Shown here: one piece after another, positions 1 through 8,263 of the stretch
Layout: every line of letters begins with the position of its first letter
Numbering within the stretch: the first letter of the stretch is position 1
The notes under the pieces: generated by a model
What the model was told of the DNA's origin: nothing
The model's input: the letters and a program-made list of their open reading frames with translations, nothing else
Database searches by the model: none
Translations under genes and position numbers: made by a program
Assembly: GCA_963699835.1 (NCBI GenBank)
Contig: CAVOVJ010000002.1
Location: 62,001 to 126,000 of the forward strand
Direction: 5' to 3'
Source: BM003 sp963699835
GTDB lineage: Bacteria; Pseudomonadota; Gammaproteobacteria; Steroidobacterales; BM003
DNA length: 64,000 nt

Positions 1-509
1 TCCTGCGAAGTCTGATGCTCCGAGACCAGTATTTGGTACTGTGGCCAGATCAGTTGGTGTTGTGAATCGAGTCTCTCGATTAGCTCTTGGCAGCTGGCGA
101 AATTGTCGGGCTGAAATTCCCCCAGCATTTTGTGGATGAGTCGATTGCGCTCCTTGACGACGGTCGAAAGAGTCTTTCTTCGTTGGGTAGCCGTATTCTC
201 ATCGCTCTCAATTCTGAAAGTTGTTGAGATGTGAGGCTGGGAGGAATCCTCCGGGACGGAATCCGGGGCGGCGTCCTTGGCATGGATAGTCCTGATGTAG
301 GTATCGGCGAGCCTTCCCAAAGTATGCCGCGACACGGTCTTGGCATTTTTCTCGAGGATTCGTTTGGTATCAAGAGGATTTCCCTCGATTCTCGCGATCG
401 TCGCGAAATATTTCAGTAGTCCCTCCATCTTTTGCAGGATCAGGACATTACGGCCAATTTTCCGTAATGCTTCATCTCTGATGGCTTTCGGAGAGTCGGA
501 ACTGTTCAT
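1..509 (-). CDS. Hypothetical protein, N-terminal part (runs off left edge)
   Basis: An uninterrupted reading frame starts at the ATG at 509-507 and stays open for 169 codons to the left edge, so the C-terminus lies outside the window. It begins MNSSDSPKAIRDEALRKIG and is rich in charged residues and predicted helix, with a motif VVKERNRLIHKMLGEF near residues 125-140 that resembles helical HEPN-like or phage/plasmid accessory proteins. There is no signal peptide or membrane segment. A weak AAGG sits just before the start. I do not recognise the family. It is less GC-rich than most neighbours, which fits an accessory gene. Confidence 0.6.
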   Translation of the reverse strand, partial: MNSSDSPKAIRDEALRKIGRNVLILQKMEGLLKYFATIARIEGNPLDTKRILEKNAKTVSRHTLGRLADTYIRTIHAKDAAPDSVPEDSSQPHISTTFRIESDENTATQRRKTLSTVVKERNRLIHKMLGEFQPDNFASCQELIERLDSQHQLIWPQYQILVSEHQTSQ

Positions 510-775
510 ACCTTGATGCCTTTGACTTGGCGACGTCATGGCCACGAGGTTTACGGCGCCGGTGAATCAAGATTCTAGTGTCAAGCGAAATCGAATAGAC
601 GATACGCATCACAATTTTTTCTCAAATTGTTGCAAGTTCATGTCAGAACACACGGGAAATCTCGTCCCACTCACCCTTATCCACACGCGAAAAAAGAACT
701 GCGTCCAGGACGCAAGGCAGCACTCCGGCTTGTCGGCATAACTCGTGTATCGCGTCGTTGACCAATGCATCATCG

Positions 776-844
776 GAAAAGGTGCCGCGGAAAAGGTGCC
801 GGGTCTATTTTCTCCTTTCGAAAATAAACCCGGTAACTTTTCAC
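776..844. repeat. REP-like palindrome copy 1
   Basis: A GGTGCC-type left arm (partly doubled) followed by a TCTCCTTTC loop and a right arm AAAATAAACCCGGTAACTTT. The right arm has a mismatch (GGTAAC for GGTACC), so this copy is slightly decayed. Confidence 0.85.
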
Positions 845-968
845 CAACAAGATCGATTCTTACTCTGTTCCGTTTATTCGAGCGATCCATGTTGGTGGCC
901 TGATCATCGATTCCATTTCTAATGCATAATCGGCAACTTCGACGCCCAGCGGGACGCAAGAGCACTTC

Positions 969-1085
969 ATGGACGGCGGGAAAGCAACGCGACTCGACAC
1001 TTTCATTTCTTACAGTCGAAATGACCAGGCTTTTGTTCGCCATCTCTTTGCAGAACTCGAGCAGCGTGGGCGTGAGAAGGGACAA
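969..1085 (+). pseudogene. TIR-domain protein remnant, cut by a repeat element
   Basis: From the ATG at 969 the frame reads MDGGKATRLDTFISYSRNDQ and continues AFVRHLFAELEQRGREKG. The pattern FISYSR followed by a helix ending LEQRGR is the beta-A/alpha-A start of bacterial TIR domains, which act as NAD-cleaving or signalling domains. The frame enters the palindromic repeat at about 1081 and stops inside it at 1119-1121. Only about 38 residues of the expected 130-residue domain remain. No other TIR segment is seen downstream. Confidence 0.55.
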
Positions 1086-1133
1086 GGTACCGGGTCTATT
1101 TTCTCCTTCCGAAAATAAACCCGGTACCTTTTT
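1081..1133. repeat. REP-like palindrome copy 2 (GGTACC type)
   Basis: A near-perfect palindrome: left arm AAGGTACCGGGTCTATTTTC, loop TCCTTCC, right arm GAAAATAAACCCGGTACCTT. It directly follows the TIR remnant and is the cleanest example of the basic unit, with an arm length of about 22 nt. Confidence 0.9.
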
Positions 1134-1144
1134 AGCGCAGTTGG

Positions 1145-1288
1145 GAATATGACGCGCGTGCGTTAGAAGTAGCAGAAGAAGAGGGCGGAATGCCCGTCAG
1201 CCGAACCGAGATGTTCGACCTCATCATAAATGCATTACTCACAATCGGTGCAAAGCGTGACATCGAACATACACCGCCGACCAAGTGA
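1145..1288 (+). other. Possible 3' coding remnant of unknown protein
   Basis: A 47-codon open stretch ends at TGA 1286-1288 and reads like real protein (it contains MPVSRTEMFDLIINALLTIG). It has no plausible start because the same frame has a TAG at 1133-1135, at the edge of repeat copy 2. It may be the tail of a gene whose front was lost at the repeat. It could also be chance. The family is not recognised. Confidence 0.3.
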
Positions 1289-1316
1289 CCTGCGTGAACG
1301 CAATGGCTAAACCGCG

Positions 1317-2276
1317 ATGAACTACTTGCTCTTAATTCTAGGCGTGGCTTTGCTGACTGCGGGTGGCGAGGCTTTGATTCGAGGCTCGTTGGCCGCCGCT
1401 AGCCGTCTAGGTGTATCGCCGTTGCTGAGCGGTCTGGTTATTGTAGGCTTCGGTACGTCCATGCCTGAGTTAGTGGTCTCTGTAACTGCAGCATTAAACG
1501 AGCAACCCGACATTGCTGTTGGCAACGTCGTGGGCAGCAACATCAGCAACGTATTATTAATTCTAGGTATTTGTGCCCTGATTACGCCAATGGCGGTCAA
1601 GCCATCAGTCCTCCGCAGGGATGCCGTCACGGTCGTAGCGGCAAGCCTGCTTTTTCTAGTATTGGCGGGTGGCAGCGCACTCGGGCGTGCGGATGGCCTG
1701 ATTCTCCTGACGTCGCTGGTAGCTTTCTTGGTGTGGGCCTACCGGAGCGAACGCTTCCACGCTTTGCCCTCTGCGGATCTGCATAAAGCCGAAGCCGAAG
1801 AGTTTTCGGCTCTGCCGAAGTCAGCGATCGGGACGGTTGCGTTAGTGATCGCAGGTCTACTGTTACTAATTTCTGGGTCACAGGTGCTGCTTAAGGGGGC
1901 CGTCGGTATTGCAGAGCGTTTTGGTGTTTCCGAGGCCGTCATTGGCTTGACGTTGGTTGCAGTGGGAACATCCCTCCCAGAGCTTTCGATTTCCGTGATC
2001 GCGGCGCTGCGTCGGCATGCAGATGTGGCCATTGGGAACGTACTTGGCAGCAATATCTTTAATTTGTTGGGAATCCTTGGTGTATCCGCTTTGCTTCAAC
2101 CACTTCCCATCCACACGAGAATCCTGCAATTCGACCAGTGGGCCATGCTTGGCACGTCTATAGTGCTGTTGTTATTCTTGTATACGGGGACACGTCTCAA
2201 CCGCTTGGAAGGCGGAATACTTCTGATCAGCTACGGAGTTTATGTCAGCCTGAGTTTTACGACGATTGGCGGGTAA
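1317..2276 (+). CDS. Calcium/sodium antiporter, YrbG family
   Basis: An inner-membrane exchanger of the CaCA superfamily, expected to swap Ca2+ for Na+ or H+. The 319 residues form about ten hydrophobic segments in two halves. The two alpha-repeat signatures are clear: GFGTSMPELVVSV followed by GNVVGSNISN near residues 44-80, and AVGTSLPELSISV followed by GNVLGSNIFN near residues 215-250. These carry the acidic and polar residues that bind the cation. The length matches the family (about 320). There is no strong ribosome-binding site. The gene stands alone between repeat-filled gaps. Confidence 0.92.
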   Translation: MNYLLLILGVALLTAGGEALIRGSLAAASRLGVSPLLSGLVIVGFGTSMPELVVSVTAALNEQPDIAVGNVVGSNISNVLLILGICALITPMAVKPSVLRRDAVTVVAASLLFLVLAGGSALGRADGLILLTSLVAFLVWAYRSERFHALPSADLHKAEAEEFSALPKSAIGTVALVIAGLLLLISGSQVLLKGAVGIAERFGVSEAVIGLTLVAVGTSLPELSISVIAALRRHADVAIGNVLGSNIFNLLGILGVSALLQPLPIHTRILQFDQWAMLGTSIVLLLFLYTGTRLNRLEGGILLISYGVYVSLSFTTIGG

Positions 2277-2327
2277 ATCCGACAGAATGCAGGCAGCGGA
2301 TGTCCAATACAGGACAGGGTTTTTACG

Positions 2328-2400
2328 GAAAAGGTACCGGGTTTATTTTCTCCTTCCGAAGGAAAAGGTGCGTTTGGTACCTTCGGTACCTTTTCACTTC
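2328..2400. repeat. REP-like element copy 3, rearranged
   Basis: A left arm GGTACCGGGTTTATTTTC and loop TCCTTCC are present, but the right arm is replaced by broken pieces with GGTGC and two GGTACC cores. It begins about 50 nt after the antiporter stop. Confidence 0.75.
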
Positions 2401-2490
2401 CGGCTAGAGGCGACCCCATACGACGCACCTCGCGAGTTCGCGGGCGTCAACGCCTGACGTTTTTGGACCTGCCGCTAAGCCGTTCGTAGG

Positions 2491-2562
2491 AAAAAGGTAC
2501 CGGGTCTATTTTCTCCTTAATAATCGGCCTGAATACAGGAAATAGACCTGGCACCTTTTGAC
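2491..2562. repeat. REP-like element copy 4, hybrid with the RAYT flank
   Basis: The left arm is the GGTACC type. The right half (AATAATCGGCCTGAATACAG, then AAATAGACCTGGCACCTTTT) is almost the same as the segment next to the transposase gene at 21566-21614. It is therefore a chimera of two repeat subtypes whose arms no longer pair perfectly. Confidence 0.8.
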
Positions 2563-2604
2563 AACCCAGACCCAATCTATCCCGCATCGATTAGTCACCA
2601 ATCC

Positions 2605-2808
2605 TCAACAGCACTGCTCCCCGGCCTGGATTGGTGGACACTTCACATCGCCGTAAGAGCAATAGACGCAGCAATCGCCTTTGAGCGGTTTCAGCAGCGC
2701 CCCACAGCCCTTGCAGTCATAGTAGAACTGACATGCGTCGGTGGGCATAAGATCCTTCGATCGATGACCGCATTCAGGGCACGTCAATGTTGAGTACGGT
2801 TCAAACAA
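2605..2808 (-). CDS. GDCCVxC domain-containing small protein
   Basis: A 67-residue cysteine-rich protein of the family named for its GDCCVxC motif, in which some members carry selenocysteine; this one reads GDCCVYC with ordinary cysteines. It starts CPECGHRSKDLMPTDAC, a zinc-ribbon-like pair of CxxC motifs, and ends KCPPIQAGEQCC. The start must be TTG at 2808, because a TAA lies immediately upstream in frame and no ATG precedes the first CPEC. The function is not established; a metal-binding or redox role is inferred from the cysteines. It is a single gene, with no obvious operon partner. Confidence 0.8.
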   Translation of the reverse strand: MFEPYSTLTCPECGHRSKDLMPTDACQFYYDCKGCGALLKPLKGDCCVYCSYGDVKCPPIQAGEQCC

Positions 2809-2916
2809 TTATCGAGTTTCGCTTTCTCGGAGTTAGTGTCGGCTTCAGTGTAATTAATTCTCGCAGGGTAACCCACCTGCAACATCCTCCTCTACGTCGA
2901 TAGAGTTCGGGCGATT

Positions 2917-2990
2917 GGAAAAGGTACCGGGTCTATTTTCTCCTTCCAAAAATAAACCCGGTACCTTTTCAAACCCGGTACCTTTTCACC
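2917..2990. repeat. REP-like palindrome copy 5 with an extra half arm
   Basis: A full GGTACC-type palindrome followed by a second right half arm (AAACCCGGTACCTTTTC). It ends about 20 nt before the stop codon of nei, so it sits in the 3' untranslated region of that gene. Confidence 0.85.
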
Positions 2991-3007
2991 TCTGCAGCCT
3001 CGAAATT

Positions 3008-3841
3008 TTAACTCCGACACGGTTGCGGCTGGCAGGCAGGGCAGAAGAATACAGCGCGCCCGGCGAGCAACTGGCGCTCCACCGCAGTTGTACAGCGCCG
3101 ACAGGGCTCGCCGTGTCGAGCAAACACCCAGTGGCGGTATTGCCGGTAATTTTGCCCCGCGCGCTTCAACGACTCCATCAGTTTCGGCGTCACGGTGACC
3201 CCCTTGAGTTCATAGGCTCGCCGGCTGATCGTCAGCGTAGCCCGCGCGAGACGCTGGAGTTCCCGCCTGTCGAGGTCCTTCGGTCGCACAGCAGGATGCA
3301 GCCGGGCTGCAAAAAGAATCTCGGAACGGAGGTAATTGCCTACGCCGGCCAGAAAGGCCTGGTCGAGGTATAACGCTGCCAGCGTGCGCCGGTGGAAACG
3401 TTGCGTCTCGAGTCGCATGCGGACATCCCTCGGCTTCAACTTCGAATCCAGAATGTCCGGACCGAGTTTGCGCAGAAACGGATGTTCACCAAGCTGCTCG
3501 TCCGTCAGAATTTCGACCTCTGTGGCGCTATACAGCCAGGCCGAGTGAGTCCGCCCATGCAGCGCCACGCGCAGACTGCGCCCGGTTTTAGGCAGCGTGT
3601 TTCGGCGGGTGATATACCAGCGGCCGTACAACTGATTGTGACTGTATAACGTCAATCCGTTGTCGAACCGCGTCAGCATCGCCTTGCCGTGCGTATCGAC
3701 TCCCGTCACACGCGCGCCAACCAGGCGACTTCGGAACCGGCGCAGTCGCGGCACAGTGAGCCGAACATCATGCATGACGGAGCCCGCCAGGGAGCGTTCG
3801 ATCCGGTCGGCCGCCCGGCGAATTTCCGGACCCTCAGGCAT
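3008..3841 (-). CDS. nei: Endonuclease VIII, DNA glycosylase/AP lyase
   Basis: Removes oxidised pyrimidines from DNA and cuts the resulting abasic site. The start chosen at 3841 gives MPEGPEIRRAADRIE, which exposes the catalytic Pro2 and Glu3 after methionine removal; a longer frame would bury them. HNQLYGRW and the FLAGVGNYLRSEIL block (helix-two-turn-helix) match E. coli Nei closely. The C-terminus carries a zinc finger with CRRC and CPAC pairs. The 277 residues compare with 263 in E. coli. It is separated from the next gene by about 230 nt and reads in the opposite direction. Confidence 0.95.
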   Translation of the reverse strand: MPEGPEIRRAADRIERSLAGSVMHDVRLTVPRLRRFRSRLVGARVTGVDTHGKAMLTRFDNGLTLYSHNQLYGRWYITRRNTLPKTGRSLRVALHGRTHSAWLYSATEVEILTDEQLGEHPFLRKLGPDILDSKLKPRDVRMRLETQRFHRRTLAALYLDQAFLAGVGNYLRSEILFAARLHPAVRPKDLDRRELQRLARATLTISRRAYELKGVTVTPKLMESLKRAGQNYRQYRHWVFARHGEPCRRCTTAVERQLLAGRAVFFCPACQPQPCRS

Positions 3842-4076
3842 TTTCACGCCGACGCCGCCGGCAGCGTTGCGAGCAATAGCGGACCTCATGCCAGCAACGG
3901 GCCCATTTTCGCCGCCATGCGAACGGCCGGCTGCAACAGGCACAGGTCTTTGTCGGCAGATGAGTCTTAGCGTGCATTTGTCTGACTAGCCATTGATGTA
4001 TAGATTGATTCGCTCATCAGGCAAAGGCGGTTTCGCAAGGCCGCGAGCCATTTCGCGCTTCGAGGACGGATAGCTC

Positions 4077-4526
4077 ATGAGAACGCCAATGATCGATAGC
4101 AAGCAGTATGCGGCGCTGGCCTATGCGGGTACCCTGCCCTTTATCGCCTGTGCGGTCCTGCCATGGATTGGGATACCGGTTGTCGCCGGCATCGGCAGTT
4201 GCGCCTATATCGCGGCAACGTACGGTGTCGCTATCGTTTCGTTTATGGCCGGCATACATTGGGGAACATTCCTGTACCAGGCAGACTCGCTGCCGCTGAA
4301 CCTGTTGCTGACCAGTAATGCGATAACTGTAGCCGTCTGGCTCGCTTTAATCTTCACCCCAGTCGCAGTCAGTCTTGCGGTGACTGCGGCCGCCTTTCTG
4401 CTGTTGTTGGCCGTCGATTTCCGGCTTGCGCATGCCGGACTGCTGACGGCCGATTACCTGCACACCCGGCGTAACGTTACGTTAATCGTCTTCGCCATGT
4501 TAATGCTGACAATAGGATCACCATGA
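4077..4526 (+). CDS. DUF3429 family membrane protein
   Basis: A 149-residue integral membrane protein with about four or five hydrophobic segments. The motif FMAGIHWG near residue 60 and the opening YAGTLPFIACAVL are typical of DUF3429. The function is unknown. The stop codon overlaps the start of the next gene (ATGA at 4523-4526), so the two are translationally coupled and probably work together. A purine stretch (GAGGACGGA) lies 5' of the ATG. Confidence 0.85.
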   Translation: MRTPMIDSKQYAALAYAGTLPFIACAVLPWIGIPVVAGIGSCAYIAATYGVAIVSFMAGIHWGTFLYQADSLPLNLLLTSNAITVAVWLALIFTPVAVSLAVTAAAFLLLLAVDFRLAHAGLLTADYLHTRRNVTLIVFAMLMLTIGSP

Positions 4527-5506
4527 GCCGCGTTGCTATTGTCGGGGCAGGGCTGGCCGGTCTGACGATTGCCCGGCAAATCGGCGATATTGCACAAGTG
4601 GTGATTTTCGAAAAATCTCGCGGCCCCGGGGGGCGGATGGCGACGCGCCGTGTTCCACCCTTCGAGTTTGATCACGGCGCCCAGTTTTTTACCGCCGAGG
4701 AACAGGCCTTTATCACTGTTGTCAGGTCATGGCAGCAGGCGGGCGTAGTCAAGATCTGGCAGCCGCGAATTGCCGAACTCGACCGCGGGACCGTGGTGGC
4801 TGAGCGCGACTGGGATGCCGACCATCCACATTTCGTAGGCGCCCCCGGGATGAACGAAATCGGCCGCCACCTGTCCTACGGCCTCGATGTCCGGCTGCAA
4901 ACTCCGGTCGAATCGGTTAATCCGCGTGGTTCGGGCTGGCAGCTAATCGCCTCCGACGGGGCAGAGCTTGGCGTATTCGATTGGCTGATCGTCACGGCAC
5001 CCGCAACCCAGGCAGCAGCCTTGCTGCCCGAGTCGTTCGCGCATCATCGCGCACTGAGCGATACACAGATGCAAGGCTGCTTTGCTCTGATGCTGGGATT
5101 CAACCGGCCGCGCCAGTTACCGTGGCAGGCAGCGCTCGTCCACAATTCCGATATCAGCTGGGTTTCGGTCAATAGCAGCAAACCGGACCGTCCGGCAACT
5201 TTCACGCTGGTCGCGCATTCCACCGGAGCCTTTGCGGATGCGCATATGGATGAACCGCTTGAGAGCCTGCAGCAGCATCTTTGCGCCGTACTGCAGGACG
5301 TCACCGGTATCGATGCGAAGCATGCGGATTTCTGCCAGTTGCACCGCTGGCGCTACGCGAACATTGCGGCACGGTCAGGCACAGCCGCGCTCATCGATGC
5401 GGATCGGCGCCTCGCCGCATGCGGAGATTGGCGTATACGCGGACCCATCGAGTCTGCTTTCAGCAGTGCCATGATGCTGGCGGAGCACCTGCGGACAATC
5501 TTGTAG
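4523..5506 (+). CDS. FAD-dependent amine-oxidase-like oxidoreductase (COG3380)
   Basis: A 327-residue flavoprotein. Residues 4-15 (VAIVGAGLAGLT) form the Rossmann dinucleotide motif, followed by EKSRGPGGRMATRR, typical of renalase-like and COG3380 proteins. DHGAQFF near residue 50 is also conserved in this group, and the C-terminus (ACGDWRIRGPIESAFSSA) is the FAD-contacting end. The substrate is unknown. It is coupled to the DUF3429 gene through a 4-nt overlap. There is no signal peptide, so it acts in the cytoplasm. Confidence 0.88.
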   Translation: MSRVAIVGAGLAGLTIARQIGDIAQVVIFEKSRGPGGRMATRRVPPFEFDHGAQFFTAEEQAFITVVRSWQQAGVVKIWQPRIAELDRGTVVAERDWDADHPHFVGAPGMNEIGRHLSYGLDVRLQTPVESVNPRGSGWQLIASDGAELGVFDWLIVTAPATQAAALLPESFAHHRALSDTQMQGCFALMLGFNRPRQLPWQAALVHNSDISWVSVNSSKPDRPATFTLVAHSTGAFADAHMDEPLESLQQHLCAVLQDVTGIDAKHADFCQLHRWRYANIAARSGTAALIDADRRLAACGDWRIRGPIESAFSSAMMLAEHLRTIL

Positions 5507-5949
5507 AGGAATCGCCCATCGAGTCGTGATTAATTTTGCGGCCAGGGGCAGAATGGGCTCGCTTCGCTCGCCCTTCGGGCACCTTCGGTGTCTGTCGGCC
5601 CTGCGGGTCTCGGATGAACCACCGACACGCGGATTTTCAGAAATCGAAGCGGTTGATCCGAGCCATATTTATCAACCAGTTACCGGGACGTCCGTTGCTC
5701 TAAGTGCATGACTGTGCATAACTGATCCCCGCAAAATCCGGTCAGAAATTCTGCTGGAGAGCTTACCCTGATAGTGGGCATATGCGGTGTATCATCAGGT
5801 TTCGAGAACGATACCAGCGGTGCCGCCGTGGGTTTACCGATAAATCGCCCCCGAACGGCAGGAAGGCAGCGATCAGTCGCCGGTGTACGGTCACTTTCGC
5901 GAGTATTCGGATTCCATTCAAGTGTGCTGATTGAAGGGTTGTATAAAAG
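5507..5949. other. Intergenic stretch with a chain of mini-hairpins
   Basis: No convincing gene. Between about 5552 and 5610 there are several short hairpins in a row with three-base loops: GCCC-TTC-GGGC, CACC-TTC-GGTG and GGCCC-TGC-GGGTC, preceded by GGGC-GCCC. The remainder, up to the lipoprotein start, shows nothing recognisable. Confidence 0.4.
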
Positions 5950-6633
5950 ATGCAATTCGATCTAAAAGTCTACCGGTTCGTGTTTTTTTACCTGCTCTCA
6001 GTGGTTCTCCTTAATGGATGTAATTCACCCGTCGATCCCAAAACCGAAAAAGATTCTACAGAGAGGATAGAACCGTTTACTCCTCCAGCTACACTGCTTG
6101 AAGGACAAAATTTTCAAAAGGGTTCATTCACAGATTCAAGAGATGGCCACACGTATAAAACGGTAAAAATTGGCGATCAGGTGTGGCTGGCGCAAAACTT
6201 GAACTATGTCACCGAAGAAGGGAGTTGGCCTGTACCGGGTGATTCAACAGGTATGCAATTTGGTAGATTTTACACTTGGGAGGCAGCGAAAAAAGCAGTT
6301 CCGCCTGGTTGGCATCTTCCCAGTCAGCAAGAATTTGAAGATTTGGCAGCCACCTTAGGTGTGACTGACTTACCGAATTGGAATGACCTCTACCCATTGT
6401 TAATCGAAGGAGGTATTACAGGTTTCGATGTACAGCTCACCGGTTCTCACAAAGAGGCTTACTCAAAGCGTGACCAATCAGCTGCCTTCTGGAGTTCAGA
6501 GAAAGGATGGAAAATACTTTCGTTTTCAAGAAATCCCTGGAGGTTATCTGTCCGTGCACCAAACTACGTAAATATCGGCAATGGTGCTGACAGCGATTAT
6601 GGATTTAATGTTCGTTGCATAAGGGATGAATGA
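5950..6633 (+). CDS. Lipoprotein with FISUMP (Fibrobacter paralogous) domain
   Basis: A 227-residue outer-membrane or surface lipoprotein. The signal peptide ends in the lipobox LLNGC (Cys near residue 25). Then comes the TIGR02145-type domain: DGHTYKTVKIGDQVWLAQNL near residue 60, RFYTWEAAKKA and PPGWHLPSQQEFEDLA, ending GFNVRCIRDE. The domain is abundant in Fibrobacter and Bacteroidetes; its function is unknown. The gene is visibly AT-richer than its neighbours and uses A/T-ending codons, which suggests transfer from such a lineage. Confidence 0.85.
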   Translation: MQFDLKVYRFVFFYLLSVVLLNGCNSPVDPKTEKDSTERIEPFTPPATLLEGQNFQKGSFTDSRDGHTYKTVKIGDQVWLAQNLNYVTEEGSWPVPGDSTGMQFGRFYTWEAAKKAVPPGWHLPSQQEFEDLAATLGVTDLPNWNDLYPLLIEGGITGFDVQLTGSHKEAYSKRDQSAAFWSSEKGWKILSFSRNPWRLSVRAPNYVNIGNGADSDYGFNVRCIRDE

Positions 6634-6820
6634 AACAGCGAGAATTGGCTTTTCATTCCCCATCCCTGACTTGACCTTGTTATCAGGTTCAACAAAACAG
6701 GAGCATTCCGAGCGTTTCGATATCGGCAAACCAATCTCCATAGTGCCGGGCACTGACTTGTCTTACTATCGCAGCCAATCCATGAACTGGACAGAGTTTT
6801 AACAGTGTGCCTTGTAGACG

Positions 6821-7083
6821 CAAAAGGTACCGGGTCTATTTCTCCTTCCGCGCAAAAGGTACCGGGTCTATTTTCTCCTTCCGCGCAAAAGGTACCGAAA
6901 ATAAACCGGGTACCTTTTCACCGGGTCTATTTTCTCCTTCCGCGCAAAAGGTACCGAAAATAAACCGGGTACCTTTTCAAACCGTGTAGACGCAAAAGGA
7001 GATACCGCGCAAAAGGTACCGGGTCTATTTTCTCCTTCCGCGCAAAAGGTACCGAAAATAAACCGGGTACCTTTTCAGGTACC
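6821..7083. repeat. Tandem cluster of REP-like arms (copy 6)
   Basis: About 260 nt made almost only of alternating left arms (AAAAGGTACCGGGTCTATTT) and right arms (GAAAATAAACCGGGTACC), linked by CTCCTTCCGCG. At least five left-type and three right-type arms occur. The right arms here read ACCGGGTACC rather than ACCCGGTACC, a local variant shared within the cluster, so the cluster probably grew by tandem duplication. Confidence 0.9.
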
Positions 7084-7129
7084 AAGGTGGTACACCGGCT
7101 CAGGCCAGGAAACAACGGTGCCGGCAACG

Positions 7130-7222
7130 GTGCCGGTGCCGGATTTATTTAATAGAAATCGACCAATTTATTTGATTGGACCTGGTGTCCGTTCGAATGA
7201 ATGCATCCGGCACCTTTTCGGT
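7130..7222. repeat. Diverged REP-like element with long loop
   Basis: A left arm GGTGCCGGATTTATTTAA and a right arm GCATCCGGCACCTTTTC are separated by about 45 nt that itself contains the AAAT/ATTT pairing AATAGAAATCGACCAATTTA. It resembles the main family but with a much longer interior. Confidence 0.55.
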
Positions 7223-7413
7223 ACCTATTCCAGCTGCGGCACGCTGGCCCCATTCGCCATTTCACTAACGACGTTTTTGCGCCGCAACTTTCCCTGAGTC
7301 GAACGAAGGAGTAAGTTGAAAATAGCAGGGATGATCGAGCCTGATAGTACTCAGGGGACAGGGCTGTCAGCTAGTCCACAATAAGCCTGCAACCGCAGGT
7401 GGGGAGAATAACA

Positions 7414-8220
7414 ATGAAGAATAGGTTACCAGTGGCGCTCACCGGGGCAGCCGCATTGCTGCTGGCGGGCAATAGTTGGGCAGATGGGTCGGTCGTGGAT
7501 TGTGAAGTTTCAGCGGCCGTTGTTTACGAGCACGGCGACGAAATCGATGGCAGTGCGCTTAGCATTGGTTACGGTACGCCGGGTGCCCTTGCAAGTGTCG
7601 AGTGGCTAAATGAAGCGCCGGGCGCTGTATTTGAAACCATCAGTGCCGACGAAATCGTTTGCCTCCAGAATGGCTTATTGCAGGCCATTTTTATAAGTGA
7701 TTCGGGCGACGGTATCTTCAACGGCGTGCCCGGCTACAACTTCGAGATTCGTATGACAGATAACCGGCCGGCTCCAAGCGTGATCGAACTGAACGCATCG
7801 ATCACCCATCGACCCACCCGGCGTAACGAAGGCGTAGTGAACTTTGACCCACCACGGCCGGTAACGATTCCGGCAGAGATAAACGTCGTAACGGGCGGGT
7901 CGGGCAACGGCAAGGTCAACCTGATCCTGGACGGAGTCATCTGCAAGTACCGCGGGGTTGGGGCAAGCTATGAATTTGATCGTTGCAATTCCGACAATGT
8001 GGCCGGCGACAGCGTTCCTGTCAGCGAGGCGCGGCTAAAAATCAAACAGGCAGATAGGAGTTTCGGTGGCACCTCGGTGTCGGTGCCCATTAGCAGCGAG
8101 CCCGCGCCCGGTGCCAGAGACACCTACTTCATCGCGGTTATCGATGCACTCGGCAATACCGTGTATGAATACAGCGATCCGGTTGACTTCGGTGACATCG
8201 ACATCACCGTGCTGCCGTGA
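7414..8220 (+). CDS. Secreted hypothetical protein
   Basis: 268 residues with a classical signal peptide (MKNRLPVALTGAAALLLAGN, cleavage probably after SWA). The mature part is rich in beta-strand and acidic residues and has a few cysteines (VVDCEV, IVCLQNG, VICKYRG, DRCNSD) that could form periplasmic disulfides. No known domain is recognised. The ATG at 7414 is preferred to the GTG at 7399 because a GGGGAG sequence lies 9-10 nt upstream of it. It stands alone between repeat clusters. Confidence 0.7.
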   Translation: MKNRLPVALTGAAALLLAGNSWADGSVVDCEVSAAVVYEHGDEIDGSALSIGYGTPGALASVEWLNEAPGAVFETISADEIVCLQNGLLQAIFISDSGDGIFNGVPGYNFEIRMTDNRPAPSVIELNASITHRPTRRNEGVVNFDPPRPVTIPAEINVVTGGSGNGKVNLILDGVICKYRGVGASYEFDRCNSDNVAGDSVPVSEARLKIKQADRSFGGTSVSVPISSEPAPGARDTYFIAVIDALGNTVYEYSDPVDFGDIDITVLP

Positions 8221-8235
8221 ACGGAGGCGAATGTT

Positions 8236-8263
8236 GGGGTCAGAGCCGTATGGCTCTGACCCC
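8236..8263. repeat. GGGGTCAGAG palindrome (family 2), perfect copy
   Basis: GGGGTCAGAGCC, a 4-nt loop GTAT and GGCTCTGACCCC form a perfect 12-bp hairpin 15 nt after a stop codon. It might also end transcription, but only ATTT follows, so it is better read as the shortest member of the second dispersed repeat family. Confidence 0.8.

Noticed and set aside
609..1085. 158-codon minus-strand frame
   Set aside because: It is translated from a repeat element and lies antisense to the TIR remnant; composition is not protein-like and no family signature is seen.
1081..1133. Palindromes considered as rho-independent terminators
   Set aside because: They lack a T run after a GC-rich stem, occur upstream as well as downstream of genes and cluster in multiple arms; the true terminators seen (22172, 49276, 62352) look different.
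6821..7083. Repeat cluster considered as a CRISPR array
   Set aside because: Arms alternate in orientation, spacers are not unique and no cas gene is in the window.
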